Made by a program: the position numbers and the translations under genes. The notes beneath the pieces were generated by a model that was not told the origin of the DNA, ran no database searches, and saw only the letters and a program-made list of their open reading frames with translations. Below are positions 17,603-24,274 of a DNA stretch of 39,899 nucleotides, one piece after another (positions within the stretch are counted from its first letter, which is position 1; every line of letters begins with the position of its first letter). The stretch comes from Treponema sp. UBA4307. Lineage in GTDB: Bacteria > Spirochaetota > Spirochaetia > Treponematales > Treponemataceae. Location of the stretch: positions 44,333 through 84,231 of the forward strand of contig DGUP01000078.1 of the NCBI GenBank assembly GCA_002394685.1, given 5' to 3'.

Positions 17603-17625
17603 GATTGTACTTTTACTACTATAAT
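17597..17625 (+). promoter_or_regulatory. Promoter abutting the rsmI start codon
   Basis: A perfect -10 TATAAT (17620-17625) with TTGCAC (17597-17602) 17 bp upstream. The GTG start codon is 7 nt after the -10 box, so the transcript would begin at the start codon. No Shine-Dalgarno sequence is present. The promoter lies within the right end of the IS256 remnant. Confidence 0.6.
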
Positions 17626-17632
17626 TAAAATT

Positions 17633-18340
17633 GTGTCAGAGCTTTATATTATTGGAACACCAATCGGTAACCTTGGTGACATTACTTTTCGCGCTATAGA
17701 AACTTTTAAGTCAGTAGATGTTGTTGCTGCTGAGGATACCAGACATACTCTTGAGCTTTTAACACATTTTGACATCCGCAAGCCAATGATCAGCTGCAGG
17801 TCCCAGAACGAGGAATTTGCATCTGAAAAAATCATTAAAATGCTGGATGAAGGTCAAAAAGTAGCTTATGCAAGCGATGCAGGTACACCGGGAATTTCAG
17901 ATCCGGGAGCTGTTCTGGCAGGATTAGCCCGAAAGGCAGGCCATACAGTCATTCCTATTCCAGGTCCAAGTGCCTTTGCAACCCTGGTAAGTGTAGCAGG
18001 AGCAGGTGGAAAGACCCTTATTTTTGAAGGATTTTTGTCTCCAAAGCCGGGAAGACGCCGCAGCCGCCTGAGAGAACTGTTAGCAACTGGAGATGCTGTA
18101 GTTTTATACGAAAGTCCCTTCAGAATTACTAAACTTTTAAACGACATTGCCGATATTGACAGTGAAAGGCGGGTAGTCGTTGGCAGAGAACTGACAAAAC
18201 TGCACGAAGAAATAACCGAAGGTACTGCAAAAGAAGTGCTTGAGGATTATGCTTCAAGAAGTAAAATTCTTGGAGAATTCGCAGTTTTCATCTCTGGAAA
18301 CAAAAATACTAAACTTTCAGATGAAAGTTCCGATAATTAA
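17633..18340 (+). CDS. rsmI: 16S rRNA 2'-O-ribose C1402 methyltransferase
   Basis: RsmI methylates the ribose of C1402 in 16S rRNA near the decoding site. It is recognised from LYIIGTPIGNLGDITFRAIE at the very start, VAAEDTR, ASDAGTPGISDPG, PGPSAFATLVSVAG and FEGFLSPKPGRRRSRL, the whole TP-methylase pattern. At 235 aa it lacks the small C-terminal domain of the E. coli form. The frame is open upstream to 17492, but that part reads antisense to the transposase remnant and does not belong; GTG at 17633 gives the family-standard start (M-S-E-L-Y-I-I-G). flgM follows 13 bp later. Confidence 0.94.
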   Translation: MSELYIIGTPIGNLGDITFRAIETFKSVDVVAAEDTRHTLELLTHFDIRKPMISCRSQNEEFASEKIIKMLDEGQKVAYASDAGTPGISDPGAVLAGLARKAGHTVIPIPGPSAFATLVSVAGAGGKTLIFEGFLSPKPGRRRSRLRELLATGDAVVLYESPFRITKLLNDIADIDSERRVVVGRELTKLHEEITEGTAKEVLEDYASRSKILGEFAVFISGNKNTKLSDESSDN

Positions 18341-18353
18341 AGAGAGGAATGTT

Positions 18354-18641
18354 ATGATGATAGATAAAATTTCAGGCATTAGTCCAGTTAATAACCTCCA
18401 GAATACACCTAAAACTGGTGCTTCAAAGAGCGTTAAAACAGGTTCCGATGAAATTCACATTTCTGACGAAGCAAAAAGACTCTCAGAAGAATTCTATCTC
18501 AGCCAGGTTGCAGATGAGACACCTGACGTAAGATCAGAATTGGTTGAACAGGTTAGACAGAAAATCCAGGACCCAAACTACCTGAATGACGCAAATCTTT
18601 CAGCTACAGCAGATAAAATTCTTGCTGCATATGGTTTCTAA
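18354..18641 (+). CDS. flgM: Anti-sigma-28 factor FlgM
   Basis: A 95-aa protein with the FlgM plan: an unstructured Ser/Thr/Asn-rich N-terminus, then DEIHISDEAKRLSEEF, then a C-terminal helical part with PDVRSELVEQVRQKIQDPNY and ATADKILAAYGF, which binds the flagellar sigma factor FliA. FlgM holds back late flagellar genes until the hook is finished and it is exported. The ribosome site AGAGAGGA precedes tandem ATG codons at 18354 and 18357; either may be used. Its place behind rsmI, without its own obvious promoter, suggests cotranscription with a housekeeping methylase gene. A strong terminator follows. Confidence 0.88.
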   Translation: MMIDKISGISPVNNLQNTPKTGASKSVKTGSDEIHISDEAKRLSEEFYLSQVADETPDVRSELVEQVRQKIQDPNYLNDANLSATADKILAAYGF

Positions 18642-18679
18642 TTAATCTTTTAACTATCAACCTTAACTCTCAGAGATTA

Positions 18680-18711
18680 AAAGACGGAACTGCGCTTCCG
18701 TCTTTTTTTTT
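18680..18711 (+). terminator. Strong Rho-independent terminator after flgM
   Basis: AAAGACGGAA (18680-18689) and TTCCGTCTTT (18696-18705) form a perfect 10-bp stem with a 6-nt loop, followed by a run of T to 18711. Confidence 0.92.
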
Positions 18712-18721
18712 GCCGAAATAA

Positions 18722-18730
18722 TGATACAAT
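18722..18730 (+). promoter_or_regulatory. Extended -10 promoter for the iron-ADH-like gene
   Basis: TGATACAAT gives a TGn extension plus TACAAT. No -35 box is seen because the terminator T run occupies that place. The leader would be about 35 nt, with CGGAG (18761-18765) as ribosome site for the ATG at 18772. Confidence 0.5.
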
Positions 18731-18771
18731 GAATAAAAGTTTGTAATAATAGAAAAAATACGGAGTCTTTT

Positions 18772-19920
18772 ATGGCAGATTTTATTTTCAAAATTCAACC
18801 AAACATCGTTTTAGGTTCCTACACATCAGCCCGCCTGGGACAATTTTCAAAAGAATGGGGAACCAAATTTATGGTAATTGTTGACCCGCTGCTCAAACAG
18901 CTGGGCGCTGTAGACAAACTCCTTCAATCTCTTACTGACAGAAATATAGATTTTTTTACTTTTGACGAATTACCTGAAGCCGCTGATACCGAAGTTATTA
19001 AAGAAGCCCTTACTCTGGCAAAAGAAGCCCACATTCACGGAATAATTGCCATCGGCAGTTCAAAAACAATCAATGTAGCAAAGGCAGTGTGTGCCCTTTT
19101 CCACGAAACCCATGATCTTTACGACTTTATTGACGGAGCAGCCCCTTCCACAGCGCCACTGCCATTAATCTGCGTTCCATCAACAATCAGAGAACCTTTT
19201 ATTTTTTCAGACCGGGCACCAATCATCGACGCCAGAAGTTCAGAAATAAAGCTTTTAAAAACAACAAACGGCTTATGCAAACTGGCACTTTTTGACCCGA
19301 ACCTGACCCTGACATTAACAGAAAACCAGACTGCTGCCATGGCAATTGAAACCCTTTGTATTGCCACAGAAGCCTACCTCAGCCCAAAAGCATCATTTTT
19401 CAGCGACATGGTAATTGAAAAAGCCATTGAACTTATGGGCTACGGACTTGACGGGTCCCGCTCCCTCACAGTGACTACACCTCAGGAAGTACTTCTTTCA
19501 CAAAGCGGCTGTATGGCATCTCTGGGAGCAACATCCAGTTCAATCGGAGCCTGTGCCCTGATTGCAATGTGTGTTAACGCAAGATATAAAATTTCCCGGG
19601 CACTGACCACAGAAATCCTCTTTCCATACGTAATTGAAGATGCCGTTAAATACAAAAGCGACCGTCTGGCAAGAATTTCTCACATCTTAAACGCCTGCCC
19701 CGTAGACGCAAACGAAAAAGATGCAGTTTCAGCCCTTACAGAATACGTAAGACAGCACATAGCCAAGGTAAATCTCCCTTCCCGCTTAAAGGATCTGGGC
19801 CTCACCATAGAACAGCTCTCCCTTGCCGCAGAAGACGCCGGTTCCCTTGATTTGATAAACACACTGCCAAGAAGCATGTCCGCTGATGACTTATTTGATT
19901 TAATTAAGGTAGCCTACTAA
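18772..19920 (+). CDS. Iron-containing alcohol dehydrogenase-like protein lacking the metal ligands
   Basis: Overall length (382 aa) and layout match iron-dependent ADHs: N-terminal Rossmann-like half (FMVIVDPLL, then IIAIGSS at 91-97) and a helical half (about 185-382). The signature residues are replaced. The NAD loop GGGSxxD reads GSSKTIN (95-101). The D-x3-H metal pair reads Glu193 and Ile197. The GxxHxxxH region reads GATSSSIG (252-259), and the HG of the last ligand reads Ser275-Arg276. All four ligands therefore appear lost while the fold is kept. It may be a binding or regulatory protein. The stop overlaps the start of the downstream RNA methylase gene (TAATG), so the two are coupled. 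Confidence 0.75.
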   Translation: MADFIFKIQPNIVLGSYTSARLGQFSKEWGTKFMVIVDPLLKQLGAVDKLLQSLTDRNIDFFTFDELPEAADTEVIKEALTLAKEAHIHGIIAIGSSKTINVAKAVCALFHETHDLYDFIDGAAPSTAPLPLICVPSTIREPFIFSDRAPIIDARSSEIKLLKTTNGLCKLALFDPNLTLTLTENQTAAMAIETLCIATEAYLSPKASFFSDMVIEKAIELMGYGLDGSRSLTVTTPQEVLLSQSGCMASLGATSSSIGACALIAMCVNARYKISRALTTEILFPYVIEDAVKYKSDRLARISHILNACPVDANEKDAVSALTEYVRQHIAKVNLPSRLKDLGLTIEQLSLAAEDAGSLDLINTLPRSMSADDLFDLIKVAY

Positions 19921-20738
19921 TGATTTCACCAGATAAACTCTTTCAACTCAGCGCAGGCCAGAAACGCCGCAAACTCGCACTCACCTTTGGAGAACTGGAA
20001 CGGGACATTTCTGGAATTGCCGAAAAAGGAATGGAGTACAATTTTACTTCAATGACACGGCAGGAATACACAAAAGCCGTTGTAAAAATCCTTCTGGAAG
20101 ACCCAAAACTTCCCCAGGAAACCGCAGACCAGCTCAAAAACCTTTTAACCGCAGAACCTTTTGACGAAAAACGCATCTGCAACCTGGCAAGAAACGCCCT
20201 CTTAAACATAATCGGAACCTTCCCCGCCGAATGGGACCTGATAATCGCCCCTCACAAGCAGGAAAAAATCTCCGTAGAAGAAAGAAATTTCTTCAAAGAC
20301 GTATGCGTTTACGCCGAAGACATCCGCTCACCCTTCAATCTGGGCTCAATTTTCCGGACCGCAGAAGGCCTGGGCTGTGACAAAGTCTTTATCTCCCCAC
20401 AGTGCGTTGACCCCAGCCAGCCAAAAGCAATTCGCAGCGGAATGGGCTGTATAGAAACAATCGGCTACACCCGCTGTTCCCTGGACCAGTTACCACAAGA
20501 CCTGCCCGTATTCGTATTAGAAACCGGCGGCACCCCGATTCAGGACTTCAAGTTCCCCGAAAAAGGCATAGTCATCATCGGTTCCGAAGAACTGGGAGTC
20601 AGCCCGGAAGCCCTCAAACGCGCCACATACGGCACCGTAACAATCCCAATGACCGGCCTCAAAGCCTCCCTTAACGTAGGAGTCGCATTCGGTATTCTAA
20701 TGCAGGCCTGGGTTCAATCCCTCCAGAAAAAATCCTAG
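19920..20738 (+). CDS. SPOUT-superfamily (TrmH/SpoU) RNA 2'-O-methyltransferase
   Basis: Residues ~115-272 hold the three SpoU motifs: NLGSIFRTAEGLG (motif 1), IVIIGSEELGVSPEAL (motif 2) and VTIPMTGLKASLNVGVAFGI (motif 3), which build the trefoil-knot SAM site. Residues 1-115 are a helical extension rather than the usual L30e-like substrate domain. The target (tRNA or rRNA) cannot be told from the sequence. ATG at 19920 overlaps the preceding stop as TAATG. The gene is GC-rich, up to about 60% in a sampled 60-bp line, far above the neighbours. Confidence 0.88.
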   Translation: MISPDKLFQLSAGQKRRKLALTFGELERDISGIAEKGMEYNFTSMTRQEYTKAVVKILLEDPKLPQETADQLKNLLTAEPFDEKRICNLARNALLNIIGTFPAEWDLIIAPHKQEKISVEERNFFKDVCVYAEDIRSPFNLGSIFRTAEGLGCDKVFISPQCVDPSQPKAIRSGMGCIETIGYTRCSLDQLPQDLPVFVLETGGTPIQDFKFPEKGIVIIGSEELGVSPEALKRATYGTVTIPMTGLKASLNVGVAFGILMQAWVQSLQKKS

Positions 20739-20795
20739 CAATTTCTGTGGACGCAACCCCATCAGTAACCGCCTTCCAGGGCTTCACTACGTTCG

Positions 20796-20824
20796 GTTGG
20801 GACATTCCTTCGTAATGCCCCAAC
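20796..20824. repeat. GC-rich intergenic hairpin, possible dispersed repeat
   Basis: GTTGGG (20796-20801) plus CATT (20803-20806) pair with AATG (20814-20817) plus CCCAAC (20819-20824). It lies in a GC-rich noncoding stretch, 20750-20860, with two similar CCTTCCA blocks. It looks REP-like, but only one copy is in the window. Confidence 0.4.
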
Positions 20825-20861
20825 GGCTCCGCCCCCTTCCACGCTGCGCTCAGGCCAAATC

Positions 20862-20906
20862 AAAAAAAACGCCTGTTCAGGTAAGTATCTCACTCCCCAA
20901 ACAGGC
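20862..20906 (-). terminator. Terminator of the FGE-domain gene
   Basis: On the minus strand GCCTGTT (20906-20900) pairs with AACAGGC (20877-20871), followed by a run of eight T (20869-20862). Confidence 0.7.
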
Positions 20907-20933
20907 ATTTATCTTTACTTCACAAAGATTGTA

Positions 20934-21766
20934 TCACTCAGCATTTCTAACAACACGCAACCCCAGACCATTTCCATATATTGTAGTAGGCCAGGAACCA
21001 GAACGAGACGAAACACTCATAGGACTACTACACCAGTTTCCACCTCTGGATATATGCCAAGTCCCAGATTCACAGCCAGTACCTGGAGTTACTTCTTCTT
21101 CTGTTGCTATAATTTTACCAGACCAATCCCAGCACCATTCCCAAACATTACCAGTCATGTCGTAAATACCCAAAGAATTATGTTTCTTTGTCATTACAGG
21201 ATGTGAAGTATTCTCACTATTTGATAAATCCCATGAAACTTCTTTATTATCATCACTTCCGCTATACTTTGTTTGCTCTGCAGGAATGCCTTTGTTTCCA
21301 CCACGGGCTATATATTCCCATTCAGCTTCTGTTGGCAGGCGATAACCGGATGCAGACGGATTGAACTTGATACCAACATCATCTCCACCTTTATAATCCC
21401 AGTCATCAGTTTTTGAATTCGGACCACAATACTTTGTTACACCCTCGACTGTTTCACTCAAGATTCCATCCCACTTTGCAGGATTAGTTTCTCCATTAAG
21501 CGAATAGGCAGGAGCAAATCCTTCAGCTAAAGAACGTAAATTACAATAAACAATAGCATCATACCAGTTCAAGTAATAGGCAGGATAATTCTCTCCTATT
21601 CCTTCTTTAGCATTAGGAACATTGCTTTCCATTGATTTACCATATCTGCAGAAAGTTTCATATTCTTTCTGAGTAACTTCATGAATGCAGACATACATAT
21701 CAGGGATGTCAATGATTCGATTTTCAATAAATACAGAAGAACCTTCAACTGCACCTTTTACCTGCA
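20934..21766 (-). pseudogene. FGE-sulfatase (SUMF1-like) domain protein, 5' end missing
   Basis: The C-terminal ~270 residues of a formylglycine-generating-enzyme-like domain are intact: YVCIHEVTQKEYETFC, NYPAYYLNWYDAIVYCN, YRLPTEAEWEYIARGG, GIYDMTGNVWEWCWDW and a final SRGGNW to GLRVVRN block. In treponemes such domains sit in exported lipoproteins and are not proven FGE enzymes. The frame continues upstream of the ATG at 21698 through SSVFIENRIIDIPDMYV, which still matches the family, to about 21766, and then meets a stop without a start codon. The signal peptide and first part are therefore lost. Translation from ATG 21698 would give a 254-aa cytoplasmic fragment. Confidence 0.75.
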
Positions 21767-21778
21767 GTAATAAAACAA

Positions 21779-21883
21779 AGATTTACTAACGGAAAGTATC
21801 CGGCACCAAAAGCCTATGAAACAAAATTTATAAGAGAAGGAATTCTTTTTCAAATTGATGCAGTTGCATTCAGAGAAAAGTAA
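21779..21883 (+). pseudogene. RidA/YjgF-family 3' remnant
   Basis: The plus-strand frame ending at TAA 21881-21883 reads FTNGKYPAPKAYETKFIREG and then ILFQIDAVAFREK. This aligns without gaps to the end of RidA proteins (pattern FPAR-x-C-V-E-V-x-x-L-x-x-x-V-x-I-E-x-I-A), which deaminate enamine/imine intermediates. The first ~90 residues are missing; sequence before ~21770 belongs to the truncated FGE gene on the other strand. The original terminator is still in place downstream. Confidence 0.65.
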
Positions 21884-21899
21884 CCGAATCCATAACATA

Positions 21900-21937
21900 A
21901 ACAATCCAGCAAAGTCAAGCTTGCTGGATTGTTTTTA
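21900..21937 (+). terminator. Terminator of the lost RidA-like gene
   Basis: AACAATCCAGCAA (21900-21912) pairs with TTGCTGGATTGTT (21921-21933), a perfect 13-bp stem with an 8-nt loop, followed by TTT. It starts 17 bp after the RidA remnant stop. Confidence 0.85.
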
Positions 21938-21957
21938 TAGACACCACCCAAGTATTG

Positions 21958-21973
21958 TGACATAATAATGTCA
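21958..21973. promoter_or_regulatory. Palindromic operator of the toxin-antitoxin operon
   Basis: TGACAT-AATA-ATGTCA is a perfect 6-bp inverted repeat with a 4-bp centre, 16 bp before the antitoxin ATG; its centre contains a CATAAT -10-like word. This is where Phd/YefM-type antitoxins normally bind to repress their own operon. Confidence 0.6.
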
Positions 21974-21988
21974 TATAGAGGTGATAAT

Positions 21989-22249
21989 ATGCCACAGATT
22001 AGACCTATTCGAGATTTGAAAAATACTACTGTAATCTCAAACTTATGTCATGAAACAAAGGAACCTATTTTCATTACAAAAAATGGATACGGGGACATGG
22101 TTATTATGAGTATGGAAACTTACGAAAAGATAACTTTCTTCAATAATTTATATGAAAAACTCGCAGTTGCTGAGTCAGATTTAAAAGCCGGCAGAGTTTC
22201 TGATGTAGATGATGCAGTAAATGACATAAGAAAAAAATATGGCTTATAA
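21989..22249 (+). CDS. Phd/YefM-family antitoxin
   Basis: An 86-aa protein with the Phd/YefM fold: IRPIRDLKNTTVISNLCHET, then EPIFITKNGYGDMVIMSMETYEK, the DNA-binding dimer part, and a C-terminal helix that wraps the toxin. It neutralises the RelE/ParE-type toxin encoded next and represses the operon. ATG at 21989 is chosen for the strong GAGGTGAT site just upstream; an in-frame ATG at 21968 lies inside the operator. It overlaps the toxin gene by 11 bp. Confidence 0.9.
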   Translation: MPQIRPIRDLKNTTVISNLCHETKEPIFITKNGYGDMVIMSMETYEKITFFNNLYEKLAVAESDLKAGRVSDVDDAVNDIRKKYGL

Positions 22250-22559
22250 AGTAAAAATAACTGAATCAGCAAAAGCTGAATTAGATGAAATAGTTGCCTA
22301 TTTCGTTAATAATCTTTGTAATCCAAAAGCAGCTATCAGTTTACTTGAGGACTTCAATGAACAAAAGAGCTGTCTTTATGAAGACCCTTATACTTTTTCC
22401 TTATGTCCCATTTTAAGCCTTCAAAATAAAGGATATCGCAGATTTATCTTCAAACAAAATTATATTGCTTTATATCTTATAGAGAACGAAGAAGATAAAA
22501 AGATTATCACAATAATGCATATATTCAATGCAAAACGTGATTATGAAAAACTTGTATAG
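22239..22559 (+). CDS. RelE/ParE-family toxin
   Basis: A 106-aa protein beginning YKVKITESAKAELDEIVAYFVNNL, the typical RelE/ParE opening, followed by YRRFIFKQNYIALYLIENEEDKKIITIMHIFNAKRDYEKLV, the C-terminal strands with the conserved Arg and Tyr. RelE members cut mRNA in the ribosome, while ParE members poison gyrase; the end of this protein (HIFNAKRDY) resembles the RelE/YoeB-like side but does not settle it. The start lies within the end of the antitoxin gene, so translation is coupled. Confidence 0.88.
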   Translation: MAYKVKITESAKAELDEIVAYFVNNLCNPKAAISLLEDFNEQKSCLYEDPYTFSLCPILSLQNKGYRRFIFKQNYIALYLIENEEDKKIITIMHIFNAKRDYEKLV

Positions 22560-22663
22560 AATACAACCTAACACAAAGATTTGTAGCCGACAGCAGATCG
22601 AGCCCGCTGCGGTACAACCAATTGTTATCTTAAATCAGAAAAAACTGCACTCTTTCCTAATCC

Positions 22664-24160
22664 CTACTTATCCTCGCGGAAGGATTTCAACAGTCTTTCA
22701 CTAATAAGTGCGACTTTTTCTTCGGTATCCAGGTTGAACAAGGCAAGAACGTCGCTGTCCATCTGTTCATAGCTGACCTGTTCCTCACCGTAATGAACAA
22801 TCATATCAGCCAGATAAACCAGACCTGTAATCTTGCGAAATTCTTCAGGAGCTGCCAGCGGATCATGATGATAGCGGATTACATTTATGATTACTTCAGG
22901 GAAATTCCACTTTTCGGCAATCATTGCACCAACTTCACCGTGATTTACACCGGCTACAAGTTTTTCGAACAAATCCTTGGAAAGTCCTCTTGCCCTGCAC
23001 ATATCTTCAATCTTTTTCAAAACTGAAGGATGAGCATTTTCAAAGACAATTTTACCAATGTCATGAAGAAGACCGCAAACGTAACTATCATCTATACAAA
23101 TTTTATCCCCTTTACACAAATTACGTGCCATATTATAGGAATAAAATGCTACTTTATATGAATGATCCCAGAGGAATTTCTTGTCACTATCATCCTTGAG
23201 CATAAGAGAATCCATAGTACCGATTGAAAACAAAAGGTTCCTGATTCCTCTTATACCTGCAAATTTAACTGCATCAGGAATTGAATGACACGGAGAAGGA
23301 AGAGAAAAGGCTGCTGAGTTTACCAGTTTAAGCAATTCGGCCGTCAAAGAAACATCATTTGAAATCTTTGTAGCAATATCGCTCATACGGCTGCTGTCAT
23401 CATTAATAAGCCGGTTTATTTCCTGAATATTTTCAGGGAACTCTGGCAAACCTTCAATCAAATCCACAAAAGTCTTTGAAAGTGCAAAAATATCCTGTGT
23501 TGTTTTCTGGCTGAACGGCAGAATCATACGGGTAATTGTTTCACCATTTTCACTGAGAATCTGGAAATTTTCTTCAGTAAGGCCAATTCTTCTCAGAACC
23601 AGAACCATAATAACCAGCCCCAGACCTGCACCTTCAGAACTGTCCAGAATAGTTGAAACACCCTTTTCTACTGATTCGTATCCAAGGCCGCGCTGAATTC
23701 TGTCGTGAATGCGCTTATATTCAAAAACGGTAAGCTCACTTTTATTTCTTACTTCAAGTTTGATTTTATTGTTTCTGGTTTGAAGCAGGAATTTTATGTA
23801 CAAACCTTCCTGCTGCTGCTTTTTAAGATAATACTTAATATTATTAATTGTATCTTCCTTAAAGCTCAGCATCCCCCGTTTATACTCATTCTTATCGTTA
23901 ATATTTAAGCCTTTATCTTCAAAATAAACGCGCTTGGTGTTGGCTTTTTTTGCATTATTTACAAGTTCAAGAAAACAATAAGTGAGACAGTCCTTCATCT
24001 GGCTTTGTCCAAGTTCATCAATGAAGGTATTAAGTACATCTGTCATGTACAATTCCATTTCGTGAGGTAAAGTATAAGTAGTAATAATTAAAGGAATTCC
24101 CGCCTGAATTGCGGTACGTATTTTTGATACATCTACTGAAATCTTTTTTACTTCGGCCAT
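22664..24160 (-). CDS. Histidine-kinase-like ATPase fused to HDOD signalling domain
   Basis: Residues ~35-225 resemble a GHKL ATPase: the N box FLELVNNAKKAN (about 63-74) and a G box SSEGAGLGLVIM (about 175-186); no phospho-accepting His domain is seen. Residues ~235-435 are an HDOD domain, with NDVSLTAELLKLVNSAAFSLP, SIPDAVKFAGIRGIRNLL and the HD-like CGLLHDIGKIVFENAHP. HDOD proteins commonly act in signalling and motility. The ATPase part may bind nucleotide in the manner of anti-sigma kinases. Good ribosome site AGAGGAAG before the ATG at 24160. It is monocistronic as far as can be seen. Confidence 0.8.
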   Translation of the reverse strand: MAEVKKISVDVSKIRTAIQAGIPLIITTYTLPHEMELYMTDVLNTFIDELGQSQMKDCLTYCFLELVNNAKKANTKRVYFEDKGLNINDKNEYKRGMLSFKEDTINNIKYYLKKQQQEGLYIKFLLQTRNNKIKLEVRNKSELTVFEYKRIHDRIQRGLGYESVEKGVSTILDSSEGAGLGLVIMVLVLRRIGLTEENFQILSENGETITRMILPFSQKTTQDIFALSKTFVDLIEGLPEFPENIQEINRLINDDSSRMSDIATKISNDVSLTAELLKLVNSAAFSLPSPCHSIPDAVKFAGIRGIRNLLFSIGTMDSLMLKDDSDKKFLWDHSYKVAFYSYNMARNLCKGDKICIDDSYVCGLLHDIGKIVFENAHPSVLKKIEDMCRARGLSKDLFEKLVAGVNHGEVGAMIAEKWNFPEVIINVIRYHHDPLAAPEEFRKITGLVYLADMIVHYGEEQVSYEQMDSDVLALFNLDTEEKVALISERLLKSFREDK

Positions 24161-24217
24161 TACTTCCTCTTAAACATTATTTACTTATACTAACACATTA
24201 ATTCTGAAAGTAAAAGA

Positions 24218-24244
24218 TTGACAGTACCCGTGTATATATAGAAT
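24218..24244 (+). promoter_or_regulatory. Promoter before the membrane protein gene at 24275
   Basis: A perfect TTGACA (24218-24223) and TAGAAT (24239-24244) with a short 15-bp spacer. AAGGT lies about 10 nt before the ATG. The adjacent TATATATA run leaves the exact -10 open. Confidence 0.45.
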
Positions 24245-24274
24245 TTGAAGTGTTTTTAAGGTAAAATCATATCT

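Larger units (their letters stand above)
17207..17629 (-). mobile_element. Internally deleted IS256-family insertion sequence
   Basis: About 420 bp that hold the two ends of an IS256-type transposase gene (see the pseudogene at 17279-17602) and no other gene. An intact element would be about 1.3 kb. The sequence AGCTTAACACAGCCCCC (from about 17259) beyond the transposase stop could be part of an old terminal inverted repeat; I could not find a convincing matching copy at the other end. This stretch explains the otherwise empty region between the lipoprotein gene and rsmI. Confidence 0.6.
17198..17638. repeat. 9-bp direct repeat flanking the IS256 remnant (possible target duplication)
   Basis: ATTGTGTCA occurs at 17198-17206 and again, identical and in the same orientation, at 17630-17638. 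IS256-family elements usually make 8-9 bp target duplications, and the transposase remnant lies between the copies. The right copy contains the GTG start codon of rsmI. Confidence 0.45.

Noticed and set aside
17492..17632. Upstream extension of the rsmI reading frame
   Set aside because: It reads antisense to the transposase remnant and has no homology to RsmI; the family start fits GTG 17633.
20739..20933. A gene in the GC-rich gap after the SPOUT methylase
   Set aside because: The plus-strand frame there is antisense to FGE at its far end and has no ribosome site; the gap holds a hairpin and the FGE terminator only.
20934..21698. FGE-domain gene as an intact 254-aa protein
   Set aside because: Homology continues upstream of ATG 21698 into a region without a start codon, and the expected signal peptide is missing.
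22560..22663. Terminator between the toxin gene and the convergent HDOD gene
   Set aside because: Only a weak CAGC/GCTG pairing without T run is visible; I see no convincing feature in this gap.
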